From: Planctomycetaceae bacterium
GTDB taxonomy: Bacteria; Planctomycetota; Planctomycetia; Pirellulales; Pirellulaceae
Reading direction: 5' to 3'
Length of the DNA stretch: 8,538 nt
NCBI GenBank assembly: GCA_002862265.1
Contig: PKCQ01000284.1
Coordinates: 1-8,538 of the forward strand
Part shown: positions 1-7,600 of the stretch, piece after piece
Layout of the letters: the number at the start of each line of letters is the position of its first letter
Numbering within the stretch: the first letter of the stretch is position 1
Made by a program: the position numbers and the translations under genes
The notes under the pieces: generated by a model
What the model saw: only the letters and a program-made list of their open reading frames with translations
The model's database searches: none
What the model was told of the DNA's origin: nothing

Positions 1-2
1 TT

Positions 3-731
3 GAGGCTGCCGACGTAGTTTTCTCACTTGGTCTGCAAGCCCCAACCTCGGCAAACTCTGCGTTGGGTAACAGCTTACCGAACAATGCTTATGCCAGCGA
101 TATCAAATCCCCTCTGGCGAACTCATTACTTTCCAGTCCAAGCAATAGTGTTTCTAACCTGCTTGGTACTTTATCCAGCAGCAGCAAGCGACATGCAGAG
201 CAGCAAGAGCTAGGATCGCTGCTGAACGATTTAGCACAAGAACACTTCACGACTGGCTTCCAAGACCTTCTTTCTGACTCAGCCTTGAATGAAAAAAGTA
301 CTGCCGAGCGAGTTCTTGTAGATCACGATACTCCGGTGGAAATCAGAGAAGCGATGATCGAGGTGCAGAACCCAACAGGCGAGATTCTGGATGGCCTAAT
401 CGCGATGGAGATTCCTCAGGACTTGTTGCCAAACAACTCGGAGTTACTGGAGCACTACAAGGATGGCATTTGGGCTGTGCCGCTCGGGGTTTATCGCCAA
501 GGTGAAGTTGCTCTGGGCAACACAGCTTTGGCTCAAGCCCACGATGCTATGAACACGGCTCGTAGCAGGGAAAGCGATCGGGAGGTCGAAAATACTGGTC
601 AGCTCATCATTGCCTATCTCAGACCCATTGCAGCTGCCGCTTCCGTTGCGTTTGGTGCCATCTTCATAGGCTTCAAGCGACAGACCGATCGCGATGACGA
701 AGTCCGCAAGCAGTTTGAGCAACTGCGTTAA
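3..731 (+). CDS. C-terminal part of a membrane-anchored protein of unknown function (5' end outside window)
   Basis: The frame is open from the first complete codon (base 3) to the TAA at 729-731 with no stop, so this is the last 242 residues of a longer protein; the TTG at 63 is an internal Leu codon rather than a start. The first 60 or so residues are rich in Ser, Asn, Ala and Leu and look like a flexible linker. A more ordered acidic part follows, containing DTPVEIREAMIEVQNPTGEI. About residues 201-224 (bases 603-674) form one hydrophobic helix (LIIAYLRPIAAAASVAFGAI and on), followed by a charged tail of 18 residues starting KRQTDRDDE. This suggests a protein with its bulk outside the cytoplasm and a C-terminal anchor, which is inference. 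I do not recognise a family. It is not a classical LPXTG or PEP-CTERM signal: no such motif is seen before the helix and the tail is long. That it is coding is fairly certain; its function is unknown. Confidence 0.75.
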   Translation, partial: EAADVVFSLGLQAPTSANSALGNSLPNNAYASDIKSPLANSLLSSPSNSVSNLLGTLSSSSKRHAEQQELGSLLNDLAQEHFTTGFQDLLSDSALNEKSTAERVLVDHDTPVEIREAMIEVQNPTGEILDGLIAMEIPQDLLPNNSELLEHYKDGIWAVPLGVYRQGEVALGNTALAQAHDAMNTARSRESDREVENTGQLIIAYLRPIAAAASVAFGAIFIGFKRQTDRDDEVRKQFEQLR

Positions 732-738
732 GCTGAGT

Positions 739-774
739 CGCAAGTTGCTTGAACAATGCAGTACACTTGCGTTT
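739..774 (+). terminator. possible terminator hairpin after the first gene
   Basis: CGCAAGT (739-745) is an exact inverted match to ACTTGCG (765-771), and TGC/GCA can pair further in (746-748 with 758-760) leaving a small bulge. Only three T follow (772-774). It lies 8 bases after the stop codon, the usual place for an intrinsic terminator, but the short T run makes it weak. Confidence 0.3.
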
Positions 775-845
775 CCCCGTGCGTGTTATTGCCGAGCCTG
801 CTCCTACTCTCGAGGCCGAGGGCTAGCAAAGTTTGAAGCGGTTGA

Positions 846-851
846 GGGAGG
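846..851 (+). promoter_or_regulatory. Shine-Dalgarno site for the NPYAAP gene
   Basis: GGGAGG ends 6 bases before the ATG at 858. It is the clearest ribosome binding site in the window and fixes that start; neither the sigma gene nor valS has one this good. Confidence 0.65.
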
Positions 852-857
852 CAGAGG

Positions 858-1334
858 ATGCAGGATGACGCCAGTCTGAAGAACGACGCCAACCCATACG
901 CAGCACCATCGCTTGATGATGCGTCCGCCCGGGCGTTACCTGCTCACGAAATGAAGACTCGTCGACCGGACAGGATGGTTTTTTCCGCCTATTTTTGCAC
1001 CGCAACTGCTGGAGGTATCTTAGGGTTTCCCTTTGCCCAAGCCTTGGGGATTGTGATTGAATTCGTTTGGGTGATATTCGTCGGCACGGTCCCATTTCTG
1101 GCCCTTGCATTTCGGCATCGTAGCGATAGGCCGAACGGCCGATTTCGAGTTCGACTCGGACTCTCCGGAGCCCTGACCGGCTTTGCCTGCGTGTGTTGCC
1201 ATTCTTGGGCGCGCCCTGGGACCCGCAAGATACTCCGGAAGAAGCATCTTCCTGCTTGCTACAGCAGCGTTGAGCGCCACAGTTTCGGTCGATACCGGGG
1301 GCGTATTGGGCAGCTCCTTGGCCGCAACCTCTAG
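858..1334 (+). CDS. small NPYAAP-type membrane protein, probably frameshifted
   Basis: ATG at 858 with a strong ribosome binding site. The 158-residue product starts with a polar segment holding NPYAAP (residues 12-17), a short motif seen near the N-terminus of many small planctomycete membrane proteins. Two hydrophobic stretches follow, about residues 41-60 and 62-86, then a basic loop (RHRSDRPNGRFRVR) and the start of a third helix (GLSGALTGFACV, about 101-112). From about residue 113 the protein changes abruptly into a Cys/His/Arg-rich tail (CCHSWARPGTRKILRKK) that looks like out-of-frame translation. Other forward frames across the same bases read more like membrane protein. I infer a frameshift near 1180-1200, either a real mutation or a sequencing error. 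The function is unknown; the first 110 residues are likely real coding sequence, the last 45 probably not. Confidence 0.55.
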   Translation: MQDDASLKNDANPYAAPSLDDASARALPAHEMKTRRPDRMVFSAYFCTATAGGILGFPFAQALGIVIEFVWVIFVGTVPFLALAFRHRSDRPNGRFRVRLGLSGALTGFACVCCHSWARPGTRKILRKKHLPACYSSVERHSFGRYRGRIGQLLGRNL

Positions 1335-1398
1335 CACTTTGGCGGCAGGTCATAGAATCCGTGACCGCTATGATCTGCCCATTTCCCCGCCCACTTGA
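1177..1398 (+). pseudogene. probable displaced 3' part of the NPYAAP membrane protein gene
   Basis: The frame one base on from the 858 frame is open from 1177 to the TGA at 1396-1398. It reads as small, hydrophobic, membrane-like sequence (SIFLLATAALSATVSVDTGG, then GSSLAATSSTLAAG) with a short charged end (HRIRDRYDLPISPPT). It has no ribosome binding site, and its first possible start, TTG 1183, lies inside the upstream gene. The third frame also reads plausibly over a short stretch (VLPFLGAPWDPQDTPEEASS, about 1193-1252, stop at 1271-1273), so two small indels are possible rather than one. That these pieces once formed a single protein is inference. Confidence 0.4.
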
Positions 1399-1555
1399 GA
1401 GCTTCCGGCCGTAGGGCTTGAAGAATGTATGCTGTTACGCAACGGAAACGTTATCATGAGCGGACGCAGCAGACTGCAAGGCGTCCTTCAGAGTGGGAGA
1501 ATCTGAACCCCACCTTGAGTGTTTGCGCGGAAAATCTCCAAAATCAGACGATTCG

Positions 1556-1583
1556 GGAACCGACGCTGGGCCTCCGACGTCTT
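1556..1583 (+). promoter_or_regulatory. candidate ECF sigma-dependent promoter for the sigma/anti-sigma operon
   Basis: GGAACC (1556-1561) and CGTCTT (1578-1583) are separated by 16 bases. This matches the general ECF promoter layout of a GGAAC-type -35 and a CGTC-type -10 about 16-17 bases apart. It lies directly before the sigma gene, so autoregulation is the natural reading. A start of transcription near 1590 would give a leader of about 9 bases before ATG 1599 or 21 before ATG 1611. Evidence is sequence only. Confidence 0.5.
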
Positions 1584-1598
1584 TTCCCGCAGTATTCG

Positions 1599-2240
1599 AT
1601 GCACAGCGAAATGCAGAGCAGAGAGCCGCCAAGCAATCCGAGGCAAGGTCAGGGGACATCAAGTCGGACTGCGCTCGGCGAAGATCTGGATGTCATTGCG
1701 TGCGTGCTAGATGGCGATTCGGCTGCCTTTGAGGAGCTGGTCCGCAAGTATGAGAGACGCCTCCTGGGGCTGTTGCTTCACGCTTGTGGTGATCGAACAC
1801 TCGCTGAAGATATGGCTCAGGAAGCCTTTGCTCGCGCCTACCGTAAACTAGATCTGTTTGCGGGCCACGCGCAGTTTTACACTTGGTTGGCCAAGATTGC
1901 GATGAATTTGCTGGTGAGCAATCAGCGGAAGAAACGCATCGAAAACCAAGTAAGTCGCGAAGGTTTCGACGTTGCTATGGACTCGGTTGGCGGCGATGCA
2001 CAACCCGAACAGCAGCTTGAGCAAACCGAAATGCAGCGTAGCGTACGGGCTGCGATTGCTATGCTAGACGAAGAACGGCGTGCAGTACTACTACTGCGTG
2101 ACTTTGATGGACTTGATTACGAGGCGATAGCAGAAACTTTAGAGCTCCCCGTTGGCACAGTTCGCAGTCGATTGCATCGCGCTCGATTAGAACTGAAGAC
2201 TATTTTGCAACAAAAGGCCTCAGAGCTAGGCTTCTTCTAG
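1599..2240 (+). CDS. ECF (RpoE-like) RNA polymerase sigma factor
   Basis: An extracytoplasmic-function sigma factor that directs RNA polymerase to a small regulon. From ATG 1599 the product is 213 residues, normal for ECF factors. Region 2 spans about residues 30-113: a DGDSAAFEELVRKYERRLL helix, then DMAQEAFARAYRKL and FYTWLAKIAMNLL. Region 4 spans about 148-205, with the helix-turn-helix in DFDGLDYEAIAETLELPVGT and VRSRLHRAR for the -35 element. Regions 1 and 3 are absent, as expected. The frame is open back to ATG 1425, but the extra 58 residues are not sigma-like and their DNA holds a good ECF promoter match, so I prefer 1599, with 1611 as alternative; neither has a clear Shine-Dalgarno site. 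The next gene follows after 3 bases and encodes the likely anti-sigma partner. Family assignment is firm; stimulus and regulon are unknown. Confidence 0.92.
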   Translation: MHSEMQSREPPSNPRQGQGTSSRTALGEDLDVIACVLDGDSAAFEELVRKYERRLLGLLLHACGDRTLAEDMAQEAFARAYRKLDLFAGHAQFYTWLAKIAMNLLVSNQRKKRIENQVSREGFDVAMDSVGGDAQPEQQLEQTEMQRSVRAAIAMLDEERRAVLLLRDFDGLDYEAIAETLELPVGTVRSRLHRARLELKTILQQKASELGFF

Positions 2241-2243
2241 ACG

Positions 2244-4319
2244 ATGACCGAACGCACTACAGGAATTGAAAACGAGCCTTTTGATTTCCAGGAAGAGTGG
2301 TTATCCGCTTACCTGGACGGCGAACTGACTTCGGAACAACGAAGTGCAGTTGAGGCGCGTTTACAATATGATTCCAACGTTCAGCAGATGCTGCTCGATC
2401 TTCAGAAAGTACGCAGTCTTGTCGCTGGCTTGCCTGCATGGCCCAGTGCTTTCGGGAGTCTTCGGGATTTTCAGGTTCCCGGCAATTCTGATGATGCAGC
2501 ACTAGCTGAACCACCTGCAGCAGGCGAGGTTTTGCTAGAGTCAGCCAAGTCGGTAGAGAAACTAGAGCCACTGAATGAGAACACGACTTTCGACGCCCCT
2601 CAACAAAATGACAATGAGGAGCCCTCCAGCTTACCGCTCAAAATACAAACCCGTGAAAAGGTCTTGGGCACTAGTAGAGAAACGGAAGCCTCAGAAGTAA
2701 CCCAAGCTACACAGAAAGAAACCGAGCCTGTAGCAGGGAAAGAAGCGATCAACCGAACTGAAACGCCATCGCAATGTGAGCACTTAGAAACGCCGAAACG
2801 GACAAGTCCCGAAATTGGTCTTGCAGGTAATTCCGACGAATCGGTTGATGCGGACAAGCAATCCAACTGGGATGACAGGGCAGACGAAGAAACAGCACTT
2901 GAAAGCCGAGACTCCGAACTGGTAGCTGCAGTTCGCGAATCAGCCAGTTATGCCATCGACGACAGGAAGCAATCAATTCTGCCTCGCATAGCAACGGCAG
3001 CCAGCCTGATTGCGATGCTCGGCTTGGGTTACTTCCTTTGGGAAGCCATTGCAGATTCGATAGGCGTTGCAGTCCGGTCTGAGAACTCTTCGGTCAAGGA
3101 TCAAGTAGACATGAGCTCGGTCCGCGGTCGACCAGAATCAGACGAAAAATTCCCAGCCGCTCCTGGGGCTTCGACCGCTAAGAAGTCGGAAAACTTCTCA
3201 AGCGGAGAAGCGGCAGACGTAAGCGTAGACAGCACCGAGGACTTCGATGTACCTGAAGGGCGCTTGCCGTTCGCAGAAGCGCAATTGAAAGTTGCGCCAC
3301 TTGCACAATCACGACTTCCAGAGCCGTCTGACTCTGATTTGGCAGGCAATTCTCAGGTCGACAAATCTACTTTGCCACCGACTGGCGTAGTGCCACCCGC
3401 GATAGATTTTCCCAGAGTTCAATCCAGAAGAATGCAGTCGGGTTTCGGCGAAAAAGAGGGCGGTGCCTCAACACGATCCATTGGTGAAGGAGAAGGAGGT
3501 TTAGCGCAGGAAGGCGGTGCTGGTTTGCCGCCAGCTGGCATGAAACAGGCTATAGTCGAAAGTACGCCAGCAGCTCCGGGCTTCGCAGCGCCCAAAATAA
3601 TGAAGATGGAAAACGGATTGCATCTTGCCGAGTCGAAGGTAAAGGTTTCAGAATCAGCAGCCCCAGTGATTGAAATAACGCCTTCAGAGGATCTTCCCGA
3701 TCAACCACTCAGCGAGTCTGCGTCGCTAGACAATGCACCGAGATTAAGCGGCAGAATTCCCACTCCACCTGCAAAGGCGGGAACTGAACCGGATAGCCAA
3801 ACCACAATCATTGCAGGATTGGATCTTGGCTTACTGCCGCAACTGAATCGTCAGACAAAGGTACCTCTCAGTCGTTATGAGGTAGTCAGCGACGGAAGCT
3901 GGTCGGTAGATCAGATGAAGCAGGGCCTTTTACGGCTCAACAACCGCCATATGCAAAACGGTGCTCCAGAGGCAGCTATCGGAAAATTTGAGGGTACAAC
4001 TGAGCTTTTGCTAAAGCAGCTTCTGGAAGATACCACTTACAAGAAACTTTCCCGCTCGCTCGCAAGTCGTGGAACTCAACAGCCGGTTGGAGAAGCTACC
4101 AATAGTGACTTTGCAGAAGGTGCCTCAGTTGATCTGGAAAAAGAAAGCATCGCTCCTGTGAAGTCAATCTTGTTGTTTACTCATCGAGCCGCAGCCGAAA
4201 AGCTTCTTCAATTCAAAAGTGTTTCGGAAGCTACCGGACATTACCTTTGGATCCGATCTCCCAACGGACGAGAAACCCCAGGCGACAAAGTTTTATTGCT
4301 GCTAAACCCCAAGCAATGA
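2244..4319 (+). CDS. probable membrane-bound anti-sigma factor, zinc-less, with a very long periplasmic part
   Basis: 691 residues, starting 3 bases after the sigma stop. Residues 16-64 resemble the N-terminal anti-sigma fold (EEWLSAYLDGELTSEQRSAV, then a helix ending LVAGLP), including the typical YLDGEL turn, but lack the His-x3-Cys-x2-Cys zinc site. Residues 65-245 are a polar, acidic Glu/Ser/Thr-rich linker. Residues 246-270 form the only clear transmembrane helix (ILPRIATAASLIAMLGLGYF and on), preceded by K/R residues, which places the N-terminus in the cytoplasm. Residues 271-520 are low-complexity, with Pro/Ser-rich and Gly-rich parts (GEGEGGLAQEGGAG). Residues 520-691 look folded again, with SRYEVVSDGSWSVDQMKQGL and SILLFTHRAAAEKLLQFKSV. 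Most anti-sigma factors are far shorter. Position, topology and N-terminus support the role; binding of this sigma factor is inferred. The C-terminal domain is unrecognised and could be a sensor. Confidence 0.75.
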   Translation: MTERTTGIENEPFDFQEEWLSAYLDGELTSEQRSAVEARLQYDSNVQQMLLDLQKVRSLVAGLPAWPSAFGSLRDFQVPGNSDDAALAEPPAAGEVLLESAKSVEKLEPLNENTTFDAPQQNDNEEPSSLPLKIQTREKVLGTSRETEASEVTQATQKETEPVAGKEAINRTETPSQCEHLETPKRTSPEIGLAGNSDESVDADKQSNWDDRADEETALESRDSELVAAVRESASYAIDDRKQSILPRIATAASLIAMLGLGYFLWEAIADSIGVAVRSENSSVKDQVDMSSVRGRPESDEKFPAAPGASTAKKSENFSSGEAADVSVDSTEDFDVPEGRLPFAEAQLKVAPLAQSRLPEPSDSDLAGNSQVDKSTLPPTGVVPPAIDFPRVQSRRMQSGFGEKEGGASTRSIGEGEGGLAQEGGAGLPPAGMKQAIVESTPAAPGFAAPKIMKMENGLHLAESKVKVSESAAPVIEITPSEDLPDQPLSESASLDNAPRLSGRIPTPPAKAGTEPDSQTTIIAGLDLGLLPQLNRQTKVPLSRYEVVSDGSWSVDQMKQGLLRLNNRHMQNGAPEAAIGKFEGTTELLLKQLLEDTTYKKLSRSLASRGTQQPVGEATNSDFAEGASVDLEKESIAPVKSILLFTHRAAAEKLLQFKSVSEATGHYLWIRSPNGRETPGDKVLLLLNPKQ

Positions 4320-4648
4320 CGCACCGAACGCAACTTTTCCGGCCGTTGCTTAGCCTTTATCTGCGCTCGAATACGAACCCTTTCGCGGCTTCCTATTCTC
4401 CCGGGTGCCCTTCCGACCAGCGAACCACTCGCGGCAGCCTTGTCTCTAGATTTTGGATTTCGAGCTAAGTAGCTTCGGCCAAAGAACCTGTCGCTTCAGG
4501 TGGTTCTCTCCTCCAGAAGATGTAGTAGCGAACTGCGAAATTCGTACAATTTGGGCATTGCGCGAAGCCAGTTCGGCAGGTACTTGGCCATCGCGTTGCC
4601 AAAGCCCCAAAAAACCACGACAACTACTCCATTTCCGGCATAACTCCG
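4320..4648. other. intergenic region before valS, no gene seen
   Basis: 329 bases without a convincing coding frame on either strand; short open frames here are Arg/Ser/Pro-rich noise. Two small inverted repeats occur: GCAAC/GTTGC (4330-4334 with 4345-4349, just after the anti-sigma stop) and ACCTG/CAGGT with a 6-base loop (4486-4490 with 4497-4501). Neither is followed by a real T run, so I do not call terminators. The valS promoter must lie here or further upstream, but no convincing -35/-10 pair was found, and there is no T-box-like element. Confidence 0.5.
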
Positions 4649-7600
4649 ATGAGCGACCTCTCGGATTCGATCCCGAATCGATTTGACTTCAAGCAACAAT
4701 CTGGCGAAATCTACGCAGCCTGGGAAGCAGATGGATGCTTCCACGCGAAACCAGATCCTGAGCGCAAGCCCTTTACGATCGTCATTCCGCCGCCCAATGT
4801 CACCGGGGCACTACACCTTGGGCACGCGCTCAACAACACCTTGCAGGACATTCAAGTTCGCTGGCACCGCATGCGCGGATTCGAAGCACTCTGGATGCCC
4901 GGCACCGACCATGCCGGCATCGCGACGCAAGCCGTCGTCGAAAAGCGGTTAAAGGAAGACGAGAACAAAACCCGGCACGATCTTGGTCGAGAAAAGCTTG
5001 TCGAGCGGATCTGGGACTGGAAGGCAGAGTACGAGACTCGCATCTTGGACCAACTTCGGAGCATGGGCTGTTCCTGCGATTGGGAACGCACTAGATTTAC
5101 ACTCGATGACACCTGTGCTAAAGCAGTTCGAACGACCTTTGCCGATTTGTTCGCCAAGGGATTGATCTTTCGAGGCAAGCGTTTGGTCAACTGGGACACC
5201 TACCTGCAGACTGCCGTCAGTGATGACGAAGTTTTTCACGCAGCCACCAAGGGCCACTTCTGGCACTTCAGGTATCCGGTCATCGACCCACAGGCTGGCG
5301 AGCCAACGCACGTCACGATCGCCACCACGCGACCCGAGACGATGCTGGGTGATTCTGCTGTTGCGGTTCACCCCGAACCGGAAAAGGCGCTTGATGCCGC
5401 CGAAGCACAACTGCGTGACAAGCTCCTGGCTGCACCCGAAAAAGAGCAAGAAGCAATTCAGCAGCAGCTCAACGCGTTGGCCGAACGTCGTACGACCCAC
5501 TTGCCGTTGTTGATCACTCTGGCTGAAATGGCCAAGCGCGGTACCAAATTGATGCTGCCATTGCTCAACCGTCCGATCGACTTGATCGCCGACGAGTGGG
5601 CGAAACCCGAAATGGGAAGTGGCTGCGTCAAGATAACTCCTGCGCACGACCCTAATGACTACGAAGTGGGTCTGCGCTGCGGACTTGAGATGATAAATAT
5701 CTTGAATCCAGACGGAACTCTCAACGGGGAAGCTGGTTCCTACCAAGGACTGACGATCAAAAAGGCTCGAACTCAAGTTGTCGCCAACTTAGAAGAGCAA
5801 GGCCTCATGGTTGAGATTGAAGATCGCGAGATCGACTTGGCCCACTCCGATCGCAGTAAGACACCAATTGAGCCGTACTTGGCGGATCAGTGGTTTGTCA
5901 AAATGGATCAACTTGCCCAAAACGCCATGGATGCTGTCACCGATAGCCGCGTCAAGATTTTCCCCGAGCGCTACGCCAAGGGTTACTTAGATTGGTTAAG
6001 CGAAAAACGCGATTGGCCCGTCGGTCGTCAACTCTGGTGGGGACACCAAATTCCGATTTGGACGCAAACTTTCGATTCCGCCGAAGCCGCAACTGCTGCC
6101 GCCGATGCCTTCAACACCCGGCCGGAAAAAGCGGAAGGACTGCTTAGTGCAACAGTCGAAGCTCCAGCTACGATTCACGTTTGCATTCGCGATGAAGGAC
6201 ACGCACTCGAGTCAGAATTAGAGCAGAGCGGCTACACGCGGCAAGAAGATGTTCTGGATACTTGGTTCAGTTCTGCACTTTGGCCTCACTCAACCTTGGG
6301 CTGGCCCGACAAGAACGCGGACCTCGACTATTTCTATCCGACCAACACGCTCATCACCAGTCGCGACATCATCACGCTGTGGGTCGCTCGTATGGTTTTG
6401 ATGGGGCTGAACAATCTGGACGAAGTGCCTTTCAAGGAAGTCTATATTCATCCCAAAATCTTGGATGGTTTTGGCGAGGGAATGTCTAAGAGCAAAGGCA
6501 ACGGCGTCGATCCTCTAGACGTTATGGACAAGTTCGGACCAGACGCGTTGCGTTTCGGATTGACTTGGTTGGCCGCAGAAACGCAAGACGTTCGAATGCC
6601 CGTTCAGTATGAATGTCCTCACTGCGAAGCAGTAATCAATCAAACGAAGAAGAATCGTGAGCTTGCGATTATCCCCTGCCCGAAGTGCAACGGAGTGTTT
6701 TCAACTCAGTGGGCCAAGACGGATGAAGAGAGGGCCCAACCCCGCGGCGCCGTTCTAAGTGAGCGTTTTGAACTTGCGCGTAACTTTGGCAACAAGCTCT
6801 GGAACGCTGCTCGATTTGTCATGATCAATCTGGAAGGCTTTGAGCCGCAGCAGCTTGACATCGCTAGCTTGCCGCTCGAGGATCGCTGGATCTTGTCGCG
6901 GCTTTCAACGACCACGCAGAAGGTCACCGAAGCGATCGGACGCTACCACTACAGTGATGCCGCGCGCTTGCTGTACGATTTCGCCTGGGACGAGTTCTGC
7001 TCATACTACGTCGAGATGGCGAAGCCGCGTTTTCAGGATCCTGAGAAGAAGTCGGCGACACAGCAAGTTCTCGCGCACACTTTGGATCAGCTGCTGCGAC
7101 TGTTGCACCCGATGGTTCCGTTTATTACCGAAGCCATTTGGCAGCAAATGGAGCAATTCGGCTCCGTTCGCTGTTTGAATGGGCAGGCCGAGGAGCAAAA
7201 GTGGTTGATGCGATCGAGTTGGCCCGAAGCTAACCTGTCGCATCAAGACCGACAGATCGAAACACAGTTCGCTTCGTTCGTCGCGGCACTTGGAGCATTG
7301 CGAGAAATCCGCGCCCGCCAAGGCATCAAGCCGAAGGACACGGTTCGCTTCATGATCAACTGCGATGCAGATACGGTTGCCCTGCTCGAACCGATGCGTC
7401 CCTACTTTAAAGCTCTAGCTGGTGCAGAATGCGACGGGCTGGGAACGAGCTTCGAAGACCTTCAAGTTCCACCGGCGCAGATCAGCGTAGATGGCATGGA
7501 AATCTCAGTCGATTTAGGAGAATTCATTGATCTCACAGCGGAGCTCACTCGCAACGAGAAACTCGAAGCGAATCTGACGAAGCAAGCTGGTGGCAAAGAA

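Noticed and set aside
823..1353. 176-codon reverse frame over the NPYAAP gene.
   Set aside because: Composition is Arg/Gln/Ser/Cys-rich with no domain; the forward strand has a good ribosome binding site and membrane-like protein.
4598..4626. TTGCCA with a GACAAC 17 bases on, as a sigma-70 promoter for valS.
   Set aside because: The -10 matches only three of six consensus bases, which is too weak to call.
4320..4648. Possible T-box or other leader riboswitch before valS.
   Set aside because: No T-box consensus or matching terminator/antiterminator pair is visible, and T-boxes are mainly found in Firmicutes and some Actinobacteria.
4949..5776. 275-codon reverse frame inside valS.
   Set aside because: It is antisense to the strongly conserved valS frame, and its composition (Gln/Arg/Val-rich, no domain) is that of a shadow.
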